DNA of 9,091 nucleotides from Alphaproteobacteria bacterium (GTDB taxonomy: Bacteria; Pseudomonadota; Alphaproteobacteria; GCA-2731375): the NCBI GenBank assembly GCA_028281075.1, contig JANQKO010000142.1:1-9091 (forward strand), given 5' to 3'. The translations under genes and the position numbers were made by a program. The notes beneath the pieces are model-generated. The model made no database searches. It was not told the DNA's origin and saw nothing but the letters and a program-made list of their open reading frames with translations. This document shows, in pieces, positions 1 to 5,743 of this stretch. Positions within the stretch are counted from its first letter, which is position 1; the number at the start of each line of letters is the position of its first letter.

Positions 1-70
1 CGCCTGCCAGCAGCAGCGCGATCAGAAGGCAGACCGCTGGAACGAGATAGACGCGGGCCGCGATGCTCAT
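1..70 (-). CDS. N-terminus of an unidentified protein with a hydrophobic leader (partial, runs off the left edge)
   Basis: Only the first 23 codons are inside the window. They begin at ATG (complement of 68-70) and read MSIAARVYLVPAVCLLIALL and onward: a short basic start followed by an uninterrupted hydrophobic stretch. This is either a first transmembrane helix or an uncleaved signal anchor. A G-rich stretch (GGGGGGA) sits about 6 bases before the start and may serve as a ribosome binding site. Chemoreceptors and other sensor proteins often begin like this, but 23 residues are not enough to name the product. The gene follows the flavoenzyme gene in the same direction after a 135-base gap that holds a GC-rich hairpin, so it probably has its own promoter. 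Confidence 0.55.
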   Translation of the reverse strand, partial: MSIAARVYLVPAVCLLIALLLAG

Positions 71-168
71 CGCCGGTCCCCCCGGACATGGAGAAAGACC
101 CCCGTCGGCACATAGGATTAGATCAACCGGGCTAATTATTTGCTAAGGCGGCCACACCCGGTGGCGGT

Positions 169-192
169 CCGCCCGGTTCCGGGAACGGGCGG
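169..192 (-). terminator. GC-rich hairpin downstream of the flavoenzyme gene, possible terminator
   Basis: CCGCCCG (169-175) and CGGGCGG (186-192) are perfect inverted arms around a 10-base centre that is itself nearly self-complementary (TTCC/GGAA). The hairpin starts 13 bases beyond the stop codon of the minus-strand flavoenzyme gene. No T-run follows on the minus strand, so it is not a classical intrinsic terminator. It may stabilise the 3' end or assist termination. A second small stem (CCAC/GGTGG, 152-164) lies just beyond it. Confidence 0.4.
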
Positions 193-205
193 CGAGAAAG
201 GCGGG

Positions 206-1285
206 TTAACCGCGCAACCGGTCGGCGGCCGTATCGAGCTCGCGCATCAATTCGGCGATCAGCGCCGCGGCGGTCCGGCGGCGGGACAGGCCCACGCCCT
301 GGCCGGCCCAGAGCGACAGGAACTCGGCCCGGTCCTGCCGCGCGGCGGCGGCGCGCATGGGCCGGGTCAGCGCGTTCTGGTAGGGAAACGGCAGAATGCC
401 GTCGCCGCCATCGCCGTCCCCATGCTCGATCCCGGTCATGGCCTGGTTGACGACGCCACGTGCCGGCTTGCCCGAGAATGCCGAGGTCAGCCGGGTGTCC
501 GCGGCCGTCGCCGCCAGCAGCGCCGACTTGTAGGCATCGGGCACGCCGGCCTCGTCGCAGGTCAGGAAGCCCGTGCCCATCTGCACCGCCTCCGCGCCCA
601 GCGCCAGGGCGGCGGCGATGCCGCGGCCGTCCATGATGCCGCCCGAGGCGACGACCGGCACCGAGACCGCGTCGACCACCTGCGGCACCAGCGCCATGGT
701 GCCGATCAGCCCGGTATCGATCTCGCCGTCGAAGGTGCTGCGGTGGCCGCCCGCCTCGGCGCCCTGGGTGATGACCGCGTCGCAGCCGGCCGCTTCCAGC
801 GCCACCGCTTCCGCCGGCGTCGTCGCCGTGCCCATCAGGAACATGCCGTGCTGCTTGATGGCCGCGACGGCGTCGCGCGGCGGGAGGCCCGAGGTAAAGC
901 TGAAACTGGCCGCGCCACTGGCCAGCGCGGCGGCCAGCAGTGCCTCGAACGCCTCGGCGGGCGGTGGCGGCGCGGTCGGCGGCGCCAGCCCCAGCGCGTC
1001 GTGATAGGGCGCCAGGCGGGCGAGCGCCGGCGCGGTCTCGGCCGGCGGCGGCGGTACCGGCTGCGGGGCGAACAGATTGATGCCGAAGGCCCGGTTGCTG
1101 CGCTCGCGCACCGCCCGGGCCGCCGACGCGATCTGCGCCGGCGTCGAGTAATTGGCGCCGATGAATCCCAGGCCGCCGGCTTCCGCCACGGCGGCGACCA
1201 GCGCCGGTGTGTCGCCGCCGCCGGCCATGGGCGCCTGTATGATCGGGCAGGACAGGTTGAAACGCGCCATCAGGCTGGTCTGCAT
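206..1285 (-). CDS. Class I nitronate monooxygenase-like FMN flavoenzyme (2-nitropropane dioxygenase family)
   Basis: 359 residues, a TIM-barrel FMN enzyme of the nitronate monooxygenase family, which oxidises alkyl nitronates to carbonyl compounds and nitrite. Visible signatures are the N-terminal PIIQAPMAGG (14-23), GGLGFIGANY (37-46), the family motif QGAEAGGHR (174-182) containing the likely active-site histidine His181, the FMN phosphate loop ASGGI (213-217), MGTGF (236-240), SGKPARG (271-277) and the late LWAGQG (325-330). The length is normal for the family. The ATG at 1285 is preferred because GAGGT lies five bases before it. A second ATG at 1270 (residue 6) overlaps the transporter's stop as TGATG but has no ribosome binding site. 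The gene overlaps the upstream transporter by 16 bases, so the two are very likely translationally coupled. Many family members have unknown natural substrates, and the true substrate cannot be read from the sequence. Confidence 0.88.
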   Translation of the reverse strand: MQTSLMARFNLSCPIIQAPMAGGGDTPALVAAVAEAGGLGFIGANYSTPAQIASAARAVRERSNRAFGINLFAPQPVPPPPAETAPALARLAPYHDALGLAPPTAPPPPAEAFEALLAAALASGAASFSFTSGLPPRDAVAAIKQHGMFLMGTATTPAEAVALEAAGCDAVITQGAEAGGHRSTFDGEIDTGLIGTMALVPQVVDAVSVPVVASGGIMDGRGIAAALALGAEAVQMGTGFLTCDEAGVPDAYKSALLAATAADTRLTSAFSGKPARGVVNQAMTGIEHGDGDGGDGILPFPYQNALTRPMRAAAARQDRAEFLSLWAGQGVGLSRRRTAAALIAELMRELDTAADRLRG

Positions 1286-2463
1286 ATCGTACCTCGTTGG
1301 CGGCTTGCCGCGCTCGCGGCCAGATCGATCAGCAATGCCAGCAGCGGCAGCAGCGCGCCGATGGCGAACAGCGCGGCATAGCCGCCGCCGGCGGCGAACA
1401 GGAAGGACAGGCCATAGGCGGCGCCGGCCTGCCCGGCGGCGAAGGCCGTCGTCGCCAGGCCCCAGGCGGCCTGCTGGCGTTCGCGGTCCGGCGGCGCCAG
1501 TTGCCGCACCCGGCCCAGCACCAGTGGCACGATGCCGGGCACGAAGGCGCCGACGACCAGGCTGGAGACGACCAGGCCACCGGCCGCGTCCGAGACGGCC
1601 AGCCAGCCGATGCCGGCGGTCTGCACCGCGAAGGCCAGCCGCAGCGTGGCCCGGAAGCCGATCCGGTCGGCGACCTGCCCGGCCAGCACCGGTCCGGCCA
1701 TGGCACCGAGGCCGAACAGCACCCAGTAGCCGCCGCCGGCGACCAGGCCCTGTCCCAGTCCGCGGGCGATATAGTCGACCAGGAACACCATGTGCGGCAC
1801 CAGGCCGGCGGCGTTCAGGCCGTATTCGAGGTAGAGCGCCCGCAGCGCCCGGCTCGTGCCCGCCGCCGCCGGGCGCGCCGGCGCCGGTGCCGGGTGCTGC
1901 CGGGGCGGCCAGCCGCCCCAGGCCAGCGCCGTCAGCAGCAGCGACAGCAGGCCCAGCCCGGCCCAGGTCTCGACCAGGCCGAGGCGCAGCAGGGCGGGCA
2001 CCAGCGTACCCGAGGCCGCGATGCCCAGGCCGACACCGGTGAAGATGACGCCGCCGGCCAGCCCCTGGCGCCGCGTCGGCACCCGTGGCAGCACGGTCGC
2101 GGCGGCCAGCACCATCAGCGTCCCGCCGGCGATGCCGGCGGCCAGGCGCCAGGTGAAGAACCAGAAAAACGGCAGCGGCGCGGCGCAGGCGAGAAAAGCG
2201 AGGCTCGCCAGCAGCATCATGCCGCGTAGAACGGCCGGCGCGCCGGCCCGGGCCGCCAGCCGCCGCGTCAGCAGGGCACCCATCAGGTAGCCGACCAGGT
2301 TCGCGGCGTCGAGATAGGCCGCCTGGCCCGGCGTGAACCAGCCGGCGTCGACCAGGGCCGGGATCAGCGGCGTATAGGCGAAGCGGGACAGGCCGATCCC
2401 GACCAGCGTCGCGCAGAGCGCCGCGCCGGTCGGCCGCCACATCGCCGTCTCGGTGGTCCACAT
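1270..2463 (-). CDS. YbfB/YjiJ-family major facilitator superfamily transporter
   Basis: 397 residues, strongly hydrophobic throughout, consistent with about 12 transmembrane helices in the inner membrane. The start of the first helix, LCATLVGIGLSRFAYTPLIP (residues 16-35), followed by WFTPGQAAYLDAANLVGYL, is typical of the YbfB/YjiJ branch of the MFS, whose substrates are mostly unknown. Further family-like stretches are the PTRRQGLAGGVIFTGVGLGI segment and a central loop rich in Ala, Pro and Gly separating the two six-helix halves. An in-frame TAA four codons upstream fixes ATG 2463 as the earliest start. No good Shine-Dalgarno is adjacent to it. Met8 (2442), preceded by GAGACGG, is an alternative. 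It is the first gene of a two-gene operon with the flavoenzyme and lies 127 bases downstream of a LysR regulator. It may import the flavoenzyme substrate or export a product; that role is inference. Confidence 0.87.
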   Translation of the reverse strand: MWTTETAMWRPTGAALCATLVGIGLSRFAYTPLIPALVDAGWFTPGQAAYLDAANLVGYLMGALLTRRLAARAGAPAVLRGMMLLASLAFLACAAPLPFFWFFTWRLAAGIAGGTLMVLAAATVLPRVPTRRQGLAGGVIFTGVGLGIAASGTLVPALLRLGLVETWAGLGLLSLLLTALAWGGWPPRQHPAPAPARPAAAGTSRALRALYLEYGLNAAGLVPHMVFLVDYIARGLGQGLVAGGGYWVLFGLGAMAGPVLAGQVADRIGFRATLRLAFAVQTAGIGWLAVSDAAGGLVVSSLVVGAFVPGIVPLVLGRVRQLAPPDRERQQAAWGLATTAFAAGQAGAAYGLSFLFAAGGGYAALFAIGALLPLLALLIDLAASAASRQRGTICRPA

Positions 2464-2510
2464 GCCGGCAGATTAGACGGGCATTGCCCTCCGGAAAAAC
2501 GATTTGGATT

Positions 2511-2537
2511 GATATAGGCTATCTGAAATAGCGATAG
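2511..2537 (-). promoter_or_regulatory. Overlapping operator-like dyads in front of the transporter-flavoenzyme operon
   Basis: The 127-base gap between the LysR gene and the transporter contains an AT-richer stretch with overlapping short inverted repeats: GATA-N5-TATC (2511-2523), CTAT-N5-ATAG (2519-2531) and CTATC-N9-GATAG (2519-2537). Clusters of interrupted dyads of this size in front of an operon next to a LysR gene are what LysR-type binding sites look like, although the exact T-N11-A pattern is not clearly present. No convincing -35/-10 pair was identified. Assignment to the neighbouring LysR protein is inference. Confidence 0.35.
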
Positions 2538-2590
2538 CGGGCCGGCAGGGCCACGAAAATGGGCCGAAAGGTCTGTTTTCAAACCGTCTC

Positions 2591-3475
2591 CTATTCCGCC
2601 GCCGCCTGCGCCGCGGGGGGACGGACATGGTCGATGAACGCGGCCAGCGCGCTCGAGACATAGGCGTCCCGGCGCCGGATGAACAGGGTGGCGACGTCGG
2701 CCTCGGCGCCCGTCAGGTCGTGCGTGGCGACGCGGCCGTCGCGCGCGGCCGCGGCCAGGACGCTGCGTGGCAGCAGGGTCACGCCCAGCCCGGCGGCGAC
2801 GCAGCCGATGATCGAGTCGATGGTGCCGAATTCGAGCCGCCGCAGGCCGACGATGCCGCGCCGGGCCAGGATCTCCTCCAGCCGCTGGCGATAGGAGCAG
2901 CCGGCCCGCAGCACGACGATCTTCACGTCCGGTCCCTGGTGAAGCCGATCCAGCGCCGGCACTGACGGCGCCGTGGCCACGGTCAGCGTTTCGTGGAACA
3001 CCGTTTCCGCCGCCAGGGCCGGGTGGTCGACCGGTCCGCAGACCAGGGCGCCCTCCAGTTCGTGCGCCAGCACGGCCTCGATCAGTTCCGCGGTGGTGCC
3101 GGTCCGCAGCACCAGGTCGACCTGGGGATGGGCCGCGGCATAGCTGGCCAGCGCCGGCGACAGGCGGATCGCCGCGGTGGTTTCCAGCGCGCCGACGGTC
3201 AGTGCCCCCCTTGGATGCCCGTCGTCGCCGGCGGCCCGGCGGGCGTCGGCCAGCAGATGGCCGATGCGTTCGGCATAGGGCAGCAATCGGCGTCCGGCGG
3301 CGGTCAGCGTGACGCCACGGTTATGCCGGTCGAAGAGCGCGGTGCTGAGCGCCGTCTCGAGCTGCCGGATGCGGCCGGTCACGTTCGACTGCACCGTGTT
3401 CAGCTCGGCCGCGGCCCGGTTCATGCCGCCCTGCCGCGCCACGGCCTCGAAGACCTTCAAAGCGCCGGAATCCAT
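2591..3475 (-). CDS. LysR-type transcriptional regulator, YofA/SoxR-like effector domain
   Basis: 294 residues from the ATG at 3475. An N-terminal winged helix-turn-helix covers about residues 1-60 (ALKVFEAVARQGGMNRAAAE, then TVQSNVTGRIRQLETALSTA, LFDR and the LTAAG turn), followed by a linker helix. The C-terminal effector-binding domain starts near residue 88 (RGALTVGALETTAAIRL) and includes RAGCSYRQRLEEIL and CVAAGLGVTLLPRSVL, wording I associate with the YofA/SoxR-like subgroup of LysR effector domains. The frame stays open up to 3613, and ATGs at 3490 and 3613 are possible. The start at 3475 gives the usual LysR length and places the helix-turn-helix at the very N-terminus; none of the starts has a strong Shine-Dalgarno. 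It is codirectional with, not divergent from, the transporter-flavoenzyme operon, which it probably controls. Confidence 0.88.
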   Translation of the reverse strand: MDSGALKVFEAVARQGGMNRAAAELNTVQSNVTGRIRQLETALSTALFDRHNRGVTLTAAGRRLLPYAERIGHLLADARRAAGDDGHPRGALTVGALETTAAIRLSPALASYAAAHPQVDLVLRTGTTAELIEAVLAHELEGALVCGPVDHPALAAETVFHETLTVATAPSVPALDRLHQGPDVKIVVLRAGCSYRQRLEEILARRGIVGLRRLEFGTIDSIIGCVAAGLGVTLLPRSVLAAAARDGRVATHDLTGAEADVATLFIRRRDAYVSSALAAFIDHVRPPAAQAAAE

Positions 3476-3512
3476 CTGCCGCCATCTCATCTGTTGGCCG
3501 GATAGGCAGCTT

Positions 3513-3524
3513 AGATGGAAATCT
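3513..3524 (-). promoter_or_regulatory. Short perfect dyad upstream of the LysR gene, possible autoregulatory site
   Basis: AGAT-N4-ATCT is a perfect small palindrome in an AT-richer stretch 38 bases upstream of the preferred LysR start. LysR regulators commonly bind near their own promoter. The motif is short enough to occur by chance and does not follow the T-N11-A rule, so the assignment is weak. Confidence 0.22.
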
Positions 3525-3620
3525 GTTTTTCGAATAGAGTGTGGTGGGGGAGCGGGCCGGTGCCGTGCGAACGAAAAATGTTCTAGCAGGCTGCTGGAAT
3601 AATCCGATATCACGGCTGAC

Positions 3621-3664
3621 CATCCTTCGAGCCAGCCCCTGTCGGAGCTTCCTCAGGATGAGGA
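3621..3664. repeat. Intergenic palindromic repeat, CATCCTTCGAG type (copy 1)
   Basis: The stretch starts with CATCCTTCGAG (3621-3631) and ends with CTCAGGATG (3652-3660), whose complement is CATCCTGAG. The arms therefore form a stem around a variable 20-base centre. This pattern is a familiar dispersed intergenic palindrome in alphaproteobacterial genomes; when misread as protein it yields strings such as PERSEGP. It lies in the gap between the LysR and isocitrate dehydrogenase genes. A second, inverted copy is at 3881-3913. Confidence 0.6.
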
Positions 3665-3694
3665 ATCTTTTGAAGTCAACGACTTATCCTTAGG

Positions 3695-3884
3695 CTGAGA
3701 GCCTGTGAAAGAATCGCACCGAAGCTACCCAGGTTGTCATCCTGGCGGAGCCTGCCCCGGCGCAGGCCGGGGGCCAGGATCCACGTTTGTTGTTTCTCAA
3801 CAGGTTGCGATGCCGCTGGATGCTGGCCTGCGCCAGCATGACGGCTTCTTTTGAGTCGTGAGTAATTCATTCACACGCTCTGAG
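3695..3884. repeat. Nested imperfect palindrome of about 190 bp, MITE-like or composite intergenic repeat
   Basis: The outer arms CTGAGAGCCTGTGAAAGAAT (3695-3714) and 3865-3884 match in 17 of 20 positions as inverted repeats. Inside lie a second pair, GTCATCCTGGCG (3736-3747) against 3831-3842 with one mismatch, and a third pair, GGCCAGGATCCA (3772-3783) against 3817-3828 with one mismatch. The whole unit could fold into one long hairpin. The inner part resembles the widespread GTCATCCTGGC...GGATCCA intergenic repeats seen between genes of many proteobacteria. There is no transposase and no significant reading frame. It could be a non-autonomous element or the product of repeat-in-repeat insertion. 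No clear target-site duplication is visible. Confidence 0.55.
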
Positions 3885-3913
3885 GAGCGGCGCAGCCGCG
3901 TCACGAAGGGTCG
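3881..3913. repeat. Intergenic palindromic repeat, CTTCG type (copy 2, inverted and diverged)
   Basis: Read on the minus strand, this begins GACCCTTCGTGACG and ends GCTCCTCAGA, matching the beginning and end of copy 1 at 3621-3664 but in the opposite orientation. Its centre is a tight hairpin, GCGGC-GCA-GCCGC (3887-3899). Its end overlaps the right arm of the 190-bp nested palindrome. The two copies therefore bracket that palindrome in inverted orientation. Confidence 0.45.
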
Positions 3914-4099
3914 GCCATCACATGCCGCTTTTCCGACCGGCCGTTAAAGGCGCGCGAACAGGGCCTATAGAAAATTAGGGAAGCGACGACCGCAGGTTGC
4001 GGGCCTACATTTCAGCCAGTTCGCCATCGGCGTCTGATCCGTGCGCCGGGCGTGCCTTCGCGGCGTTCTTTGCGCGGCTGCCGGCCTCACGGAGATGGG
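3914..4099. other. Gene-free remainder of the LysR-isocitrate dehydrogenase gap
   Basis: Together with the repeats above, this completes a gene-free stretch of about 650 bases (3491-4141). I see no credible coding sequence, RNA gene or promoter here. Short open frames exist on both strands but are continuations of shadow frames from the isocitrate dehydrogenase gene or lack any start signal. The section presumably carries the 3' untranslated part of the isocitrate dehydrogenase message. Confidence 0.5.
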
Positions 4100-4134
4100 C
4101 GGCGCGCCCGACTGCCCCCCCGTTGGGCGCGCCG
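4100..4134 (-). terminator. Strong hairpin just after isocitrate dehydrogenase, likely transcription end structure
   Basis: CGGCGCGCCC (4100-4109) and GGGCGCGCCG (4125-4134) are perfect 10-bp inverted arms around a 15-base loop that contains a run of seven C (G on the transcript). The hairpin begins seven bases beyond the TAG stop of the minus-strand isocitrate dehydrogenase gene. No T-tract follows, as is common in GC-rich alphaproteobacteria, so it may act as a 3'-end stabiliser or a terminator that needs help from a factor. Confidence 0.55.
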
Positions 4135-4141
4135 TCCGCTG

Positions 4142-5599
4142 CTACTGGCCCTGGCCGAGGGAATAGCCCGGCTCGCCGTCGAACGTGTAGAGATGCTCGG
4201 TCTTGATGAAGTCGATGCCGGCCTCGGCCAACCGTGTCAGCAGGCCGACGATCGCGGCGTGATCGAACGGCTGCCCGGACGCGGCCAGGAACCGGCAGCG
4301 CCAATGGTCGGTGCAGAAGGTCTCGGGCAGGCCGTCGGGCCAGACCTTTACGCCGCGGTTGGTGATCATGGCCAGCTCGACCGCGCCGTTGTCGGCATGC
4401 CGCATGTCGCCGGCGAGCTGCGTGACCGGCGCCGTCGACTGCACGAAGACGTCGATGCCGACCAGTTCCTTGTTCGCGGTCCGGCGCGGACCGGCGGTCG
4501 GCACCGTGAACGGCCGGGCGTCGGCGGCATAGGTCACCGGCGGCAGCTTCGCCGGCGTCTCGCCCAGCCGCGTGATCACGGCATCCGCGAAGGCGGATGT
4601 GCCGACCTGCCGTTCGGAAATGCCCGGCTTGAAGATGTCGTAGGTGTGGATGCCGTCCTCGATCGTCTTCAGCCAGGCATTGTGGACGCGTTGCGCGACG
4701 TCGGGCTGGCCGGCATGCACCATCATCATGACGCCGGCCAGCAGCAGGCCGGACGGGTTGGCCACGTCCTGGCCGGCGCGGCGCGGCGCCGAGCCGTGGA
4801 TGGCCTCGAACATGGCGCAGTCGGCGCCGATATTGGCCGAGGGCGCCAGGCCGACCGAGCCGGCGATCTGCGCCGACACGTCGCTGAGCACGTCGCCATA
4901 GAGGTTCGGCAGCACGATCACGTCGAAGTCTTCCGGCGTGTCGGCCAGCTTCGCCGCGCCGATGTCGATGATCCAGTGCTCGTTCACGATATCGGGATAT
5001 TCGGCCGCCACCTCATCGAAGACCTGGTGGAACAGGCCGTCGCTGAGCTTCATGATGTTGTCCTTGGTGAAGCAGGTGACCTTCCGCCGGCCGTGCGCCT
5101 TGGCGTATTCGAAGGCGTAGCGGGCGATCTTCTCGCAGCCGGGCCGGGAGATCAGCTTCAGGCACTGCACCACGTCGTCGGTCTGCCGGTGCTCGATGCC
5201 GGCATAGAGGTCCTCCTCGTTCTCGCGCACGACGACCACGTCCATGCCGGGATGCCGGGTCGCCACGAACGGCGCGTAGGCGACGCTCGGCCGGACGTTC
5301 GCGAACAGGCCTAGCGTCTTGCGCACGGTCACGTTCAGGCTCTTGTAGCCGCCGCCCTGCGGCGTCGTGATCGGCGCCTTGTAGAACAGCCTGGTGCGGC
5401 GCAGGCTGTCCCAGGCGTCCGACGAGATGCCGGCCGAGTGGCCGGCGAGATAGACCTGTTCGCCGATCTCGATCGGCTCGAGCGCCAGCCTGGCCCCGGC
5501 CGCCTCGAGCACCTTCAGGCTCGCGTTCATGATCTCCGGTCCGATACCGTCGCCATAGGCGACGGTGACCGGCACCGCCTCCGCCGTGTCCGTCGCCAT
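4142..5599 (-). CDS. icd: Isocitrate dehydrogenase, Rickettsia/Thermus-type with C-terminal extension, probably NADP-dependent
   Basis: 485 residues. It oxidatively decarboxylates isocitrate to 2-oxoglutarate in the TCA cycle, in the cytoplasm. The isocitrate/isopropylmalate dehydrogenase fold is plain: VTVAYGDGIGPEI (11-23), substrate loop SLNVTVRKTLGLFANVRP with Ser87, Asn89, Arg93 and Arg103, VVRENEEDLYAG with Arg126 and Tyr132, FTKDNIMK with Lys179, Asp212, and the metal-binding NLYGDVLSDVSAQIAG with Asp236 and Asp240. The nucleotide loop reads EAIHGSAPRRAGQDVANPSG (265-284). Two arginines follow HGSAP where NAD enzymes of this superfamily usually carry Asp and NADP enzymes carry basic or Tyr residues, suggesting NADP. 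Residues from about 370 to the end form the extra domain of the long alphaproteobacterial/Thermus-type enzymes, which are about 480-500 residues. The ATG at 5599 is preferred because AAGGAGG (5608-5614) lies eight bases before it; ATGs at 5605 and 5641 (499 residues) are alternatives. It is apparently monocistronic, 144 bases after the glycosyltransferase. Confidence 0.93.
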   Translation of the reverse strand: MATDTAEAVPVTVAYGDGIGPEIMNASLKVLEAAGARLALEPIEIGEQVYLAGHSAGISSDAWDSLRRTRLFYKAPITTPQGGGYKSLNVTVRKTLGLFANVRPSVAYAPFVATRHPGMDVVVVRENEEDLYAGIEHRQTDDVVQCLKLISRPGCEKIARYAFEYAKAHGRRKVTCFTKDNIMKLSDGLFHQVFDEVAAEYPDIVNEHWIIDIGAAKLADTPEDFDVIVLPNLYGDVLSDVSAQIAGSVGLAPSANIGADCAMFEAIHGSAPRRAGQDVANPSGLLLAGVMMMVHAGQPDVAQRVHNAWLKTIEDGIHTYDIFKPGISERQVGTSAFADAVITRLGETPAKLPPVTYAADARPFTVPTAGPRRTANKELVGIDVFVQSTAPVTQLAGDMRHADNGAVELAMITNRGVKVWPDGLPETFCTDHWRCRFLAASGQPFDHAAIVGLLTRLAEAGIDFIKTEHLYTFDGEPGYSLGQGQ

Positions 5600-5607
5600 C
5601 GGCATCG

Positions 5608-5614
5608 CCTCCTT
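5608..5614 (-). promoter_or_regulatory. Strong Shine-Dalgarno that decides the isocitrate dehydrogenase start
   Basis: AAGGAGG on the minus strand is nearly perfect, eight bases before the ATG at 5599 and only two before the ATG at 5605. It would lie inside the coding sequence if translation began at 5641. It is the best ribosome binding site in the window and favours the 485-residue form. Confidence 0.65.
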
Positions 5615-5640
5615 GTCATGGGACTTCAGTTGCACGTTCA

Positions 5641-5703
5641 TTCCCGGATCTCCCGATAGGGTCGTTCCGAGATGGAGATGGGGGCGAGCGCCTGATCCGG
5701 GAA
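5641..5703 (-). promoter_or_regulatory. Leader inverted repeat upstream of isocitrate dehydrogenase
   Basis: TTCCCGGATC (5641-5650) and GATCCGGGAA (5694-5703) are perfect 10-bp inverted arms separated by 43 bases. In the transcript, the downstream arm ends exactly on the A of the alternative ATG at 5641 and covers part of its weak ribosome binding site (GGGAGA). The structure would hinder initiation at 5641. The stretch just upstream (5704-5742) is unusually AT-rich for this window and is a plausible promoter region, though I could not assign a clear -35/-10 pair. Confidence 0.35.
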
Positions 5704-5743
5704 ATCGATAAATATCAAAATTATGATCGGTATGAACGATCAG

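Noticed and set aside
140..1381. Open frame of 413 codons on the plus strand opposite the flavoenzyme gene
   Set aside because: Arg/Gly/Ala-rich low-complexity translation with no recognisable motif. It is the antisense shadow of the well-supported flavoenzyme gene in GC-rich DNA.
206..2461. A single 751-residue minus-strand frame that looks like a fusion ending in the flavoenzyme
   Set aside because: Its first half is the transporter gene read in the wrong frame. The real flavoenzyme starts at 1285 with a ribosome binding site and the transporter is intact in its own frame, so there is no fusion.
3476..3613. Longer LysR product with a 46-residue N-terminal extension
   Set aside because: The extension has no similarity to LysR proteins, would place the helix-turn-helix far from the N-terminus, and has no ribosome binding site.
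3676..3870. Small open frame of 64 codons in the LysR-isocitrate dehydrogenase gap
   Set aside because: It lies entirely within the nested palindrome, and its translation is just the repeat arms.
4005..4304. Minus-strand frame of 99 codons overlapping the end of isocitrate dehydrogenase
   Set aside because: Two thirds of it is a shadow of the isocitrate dehydrogenase C-terminus, and no start signal supports an independent gene.
4052..5314. Open frame of 420 codons on the plus strand opposite isocitrate dehydrogenase
   Set aside because: Antisense shadow of a highly conserved enzyme; its translation is rich in Gly, Arg, Val and Asp with no family motif.
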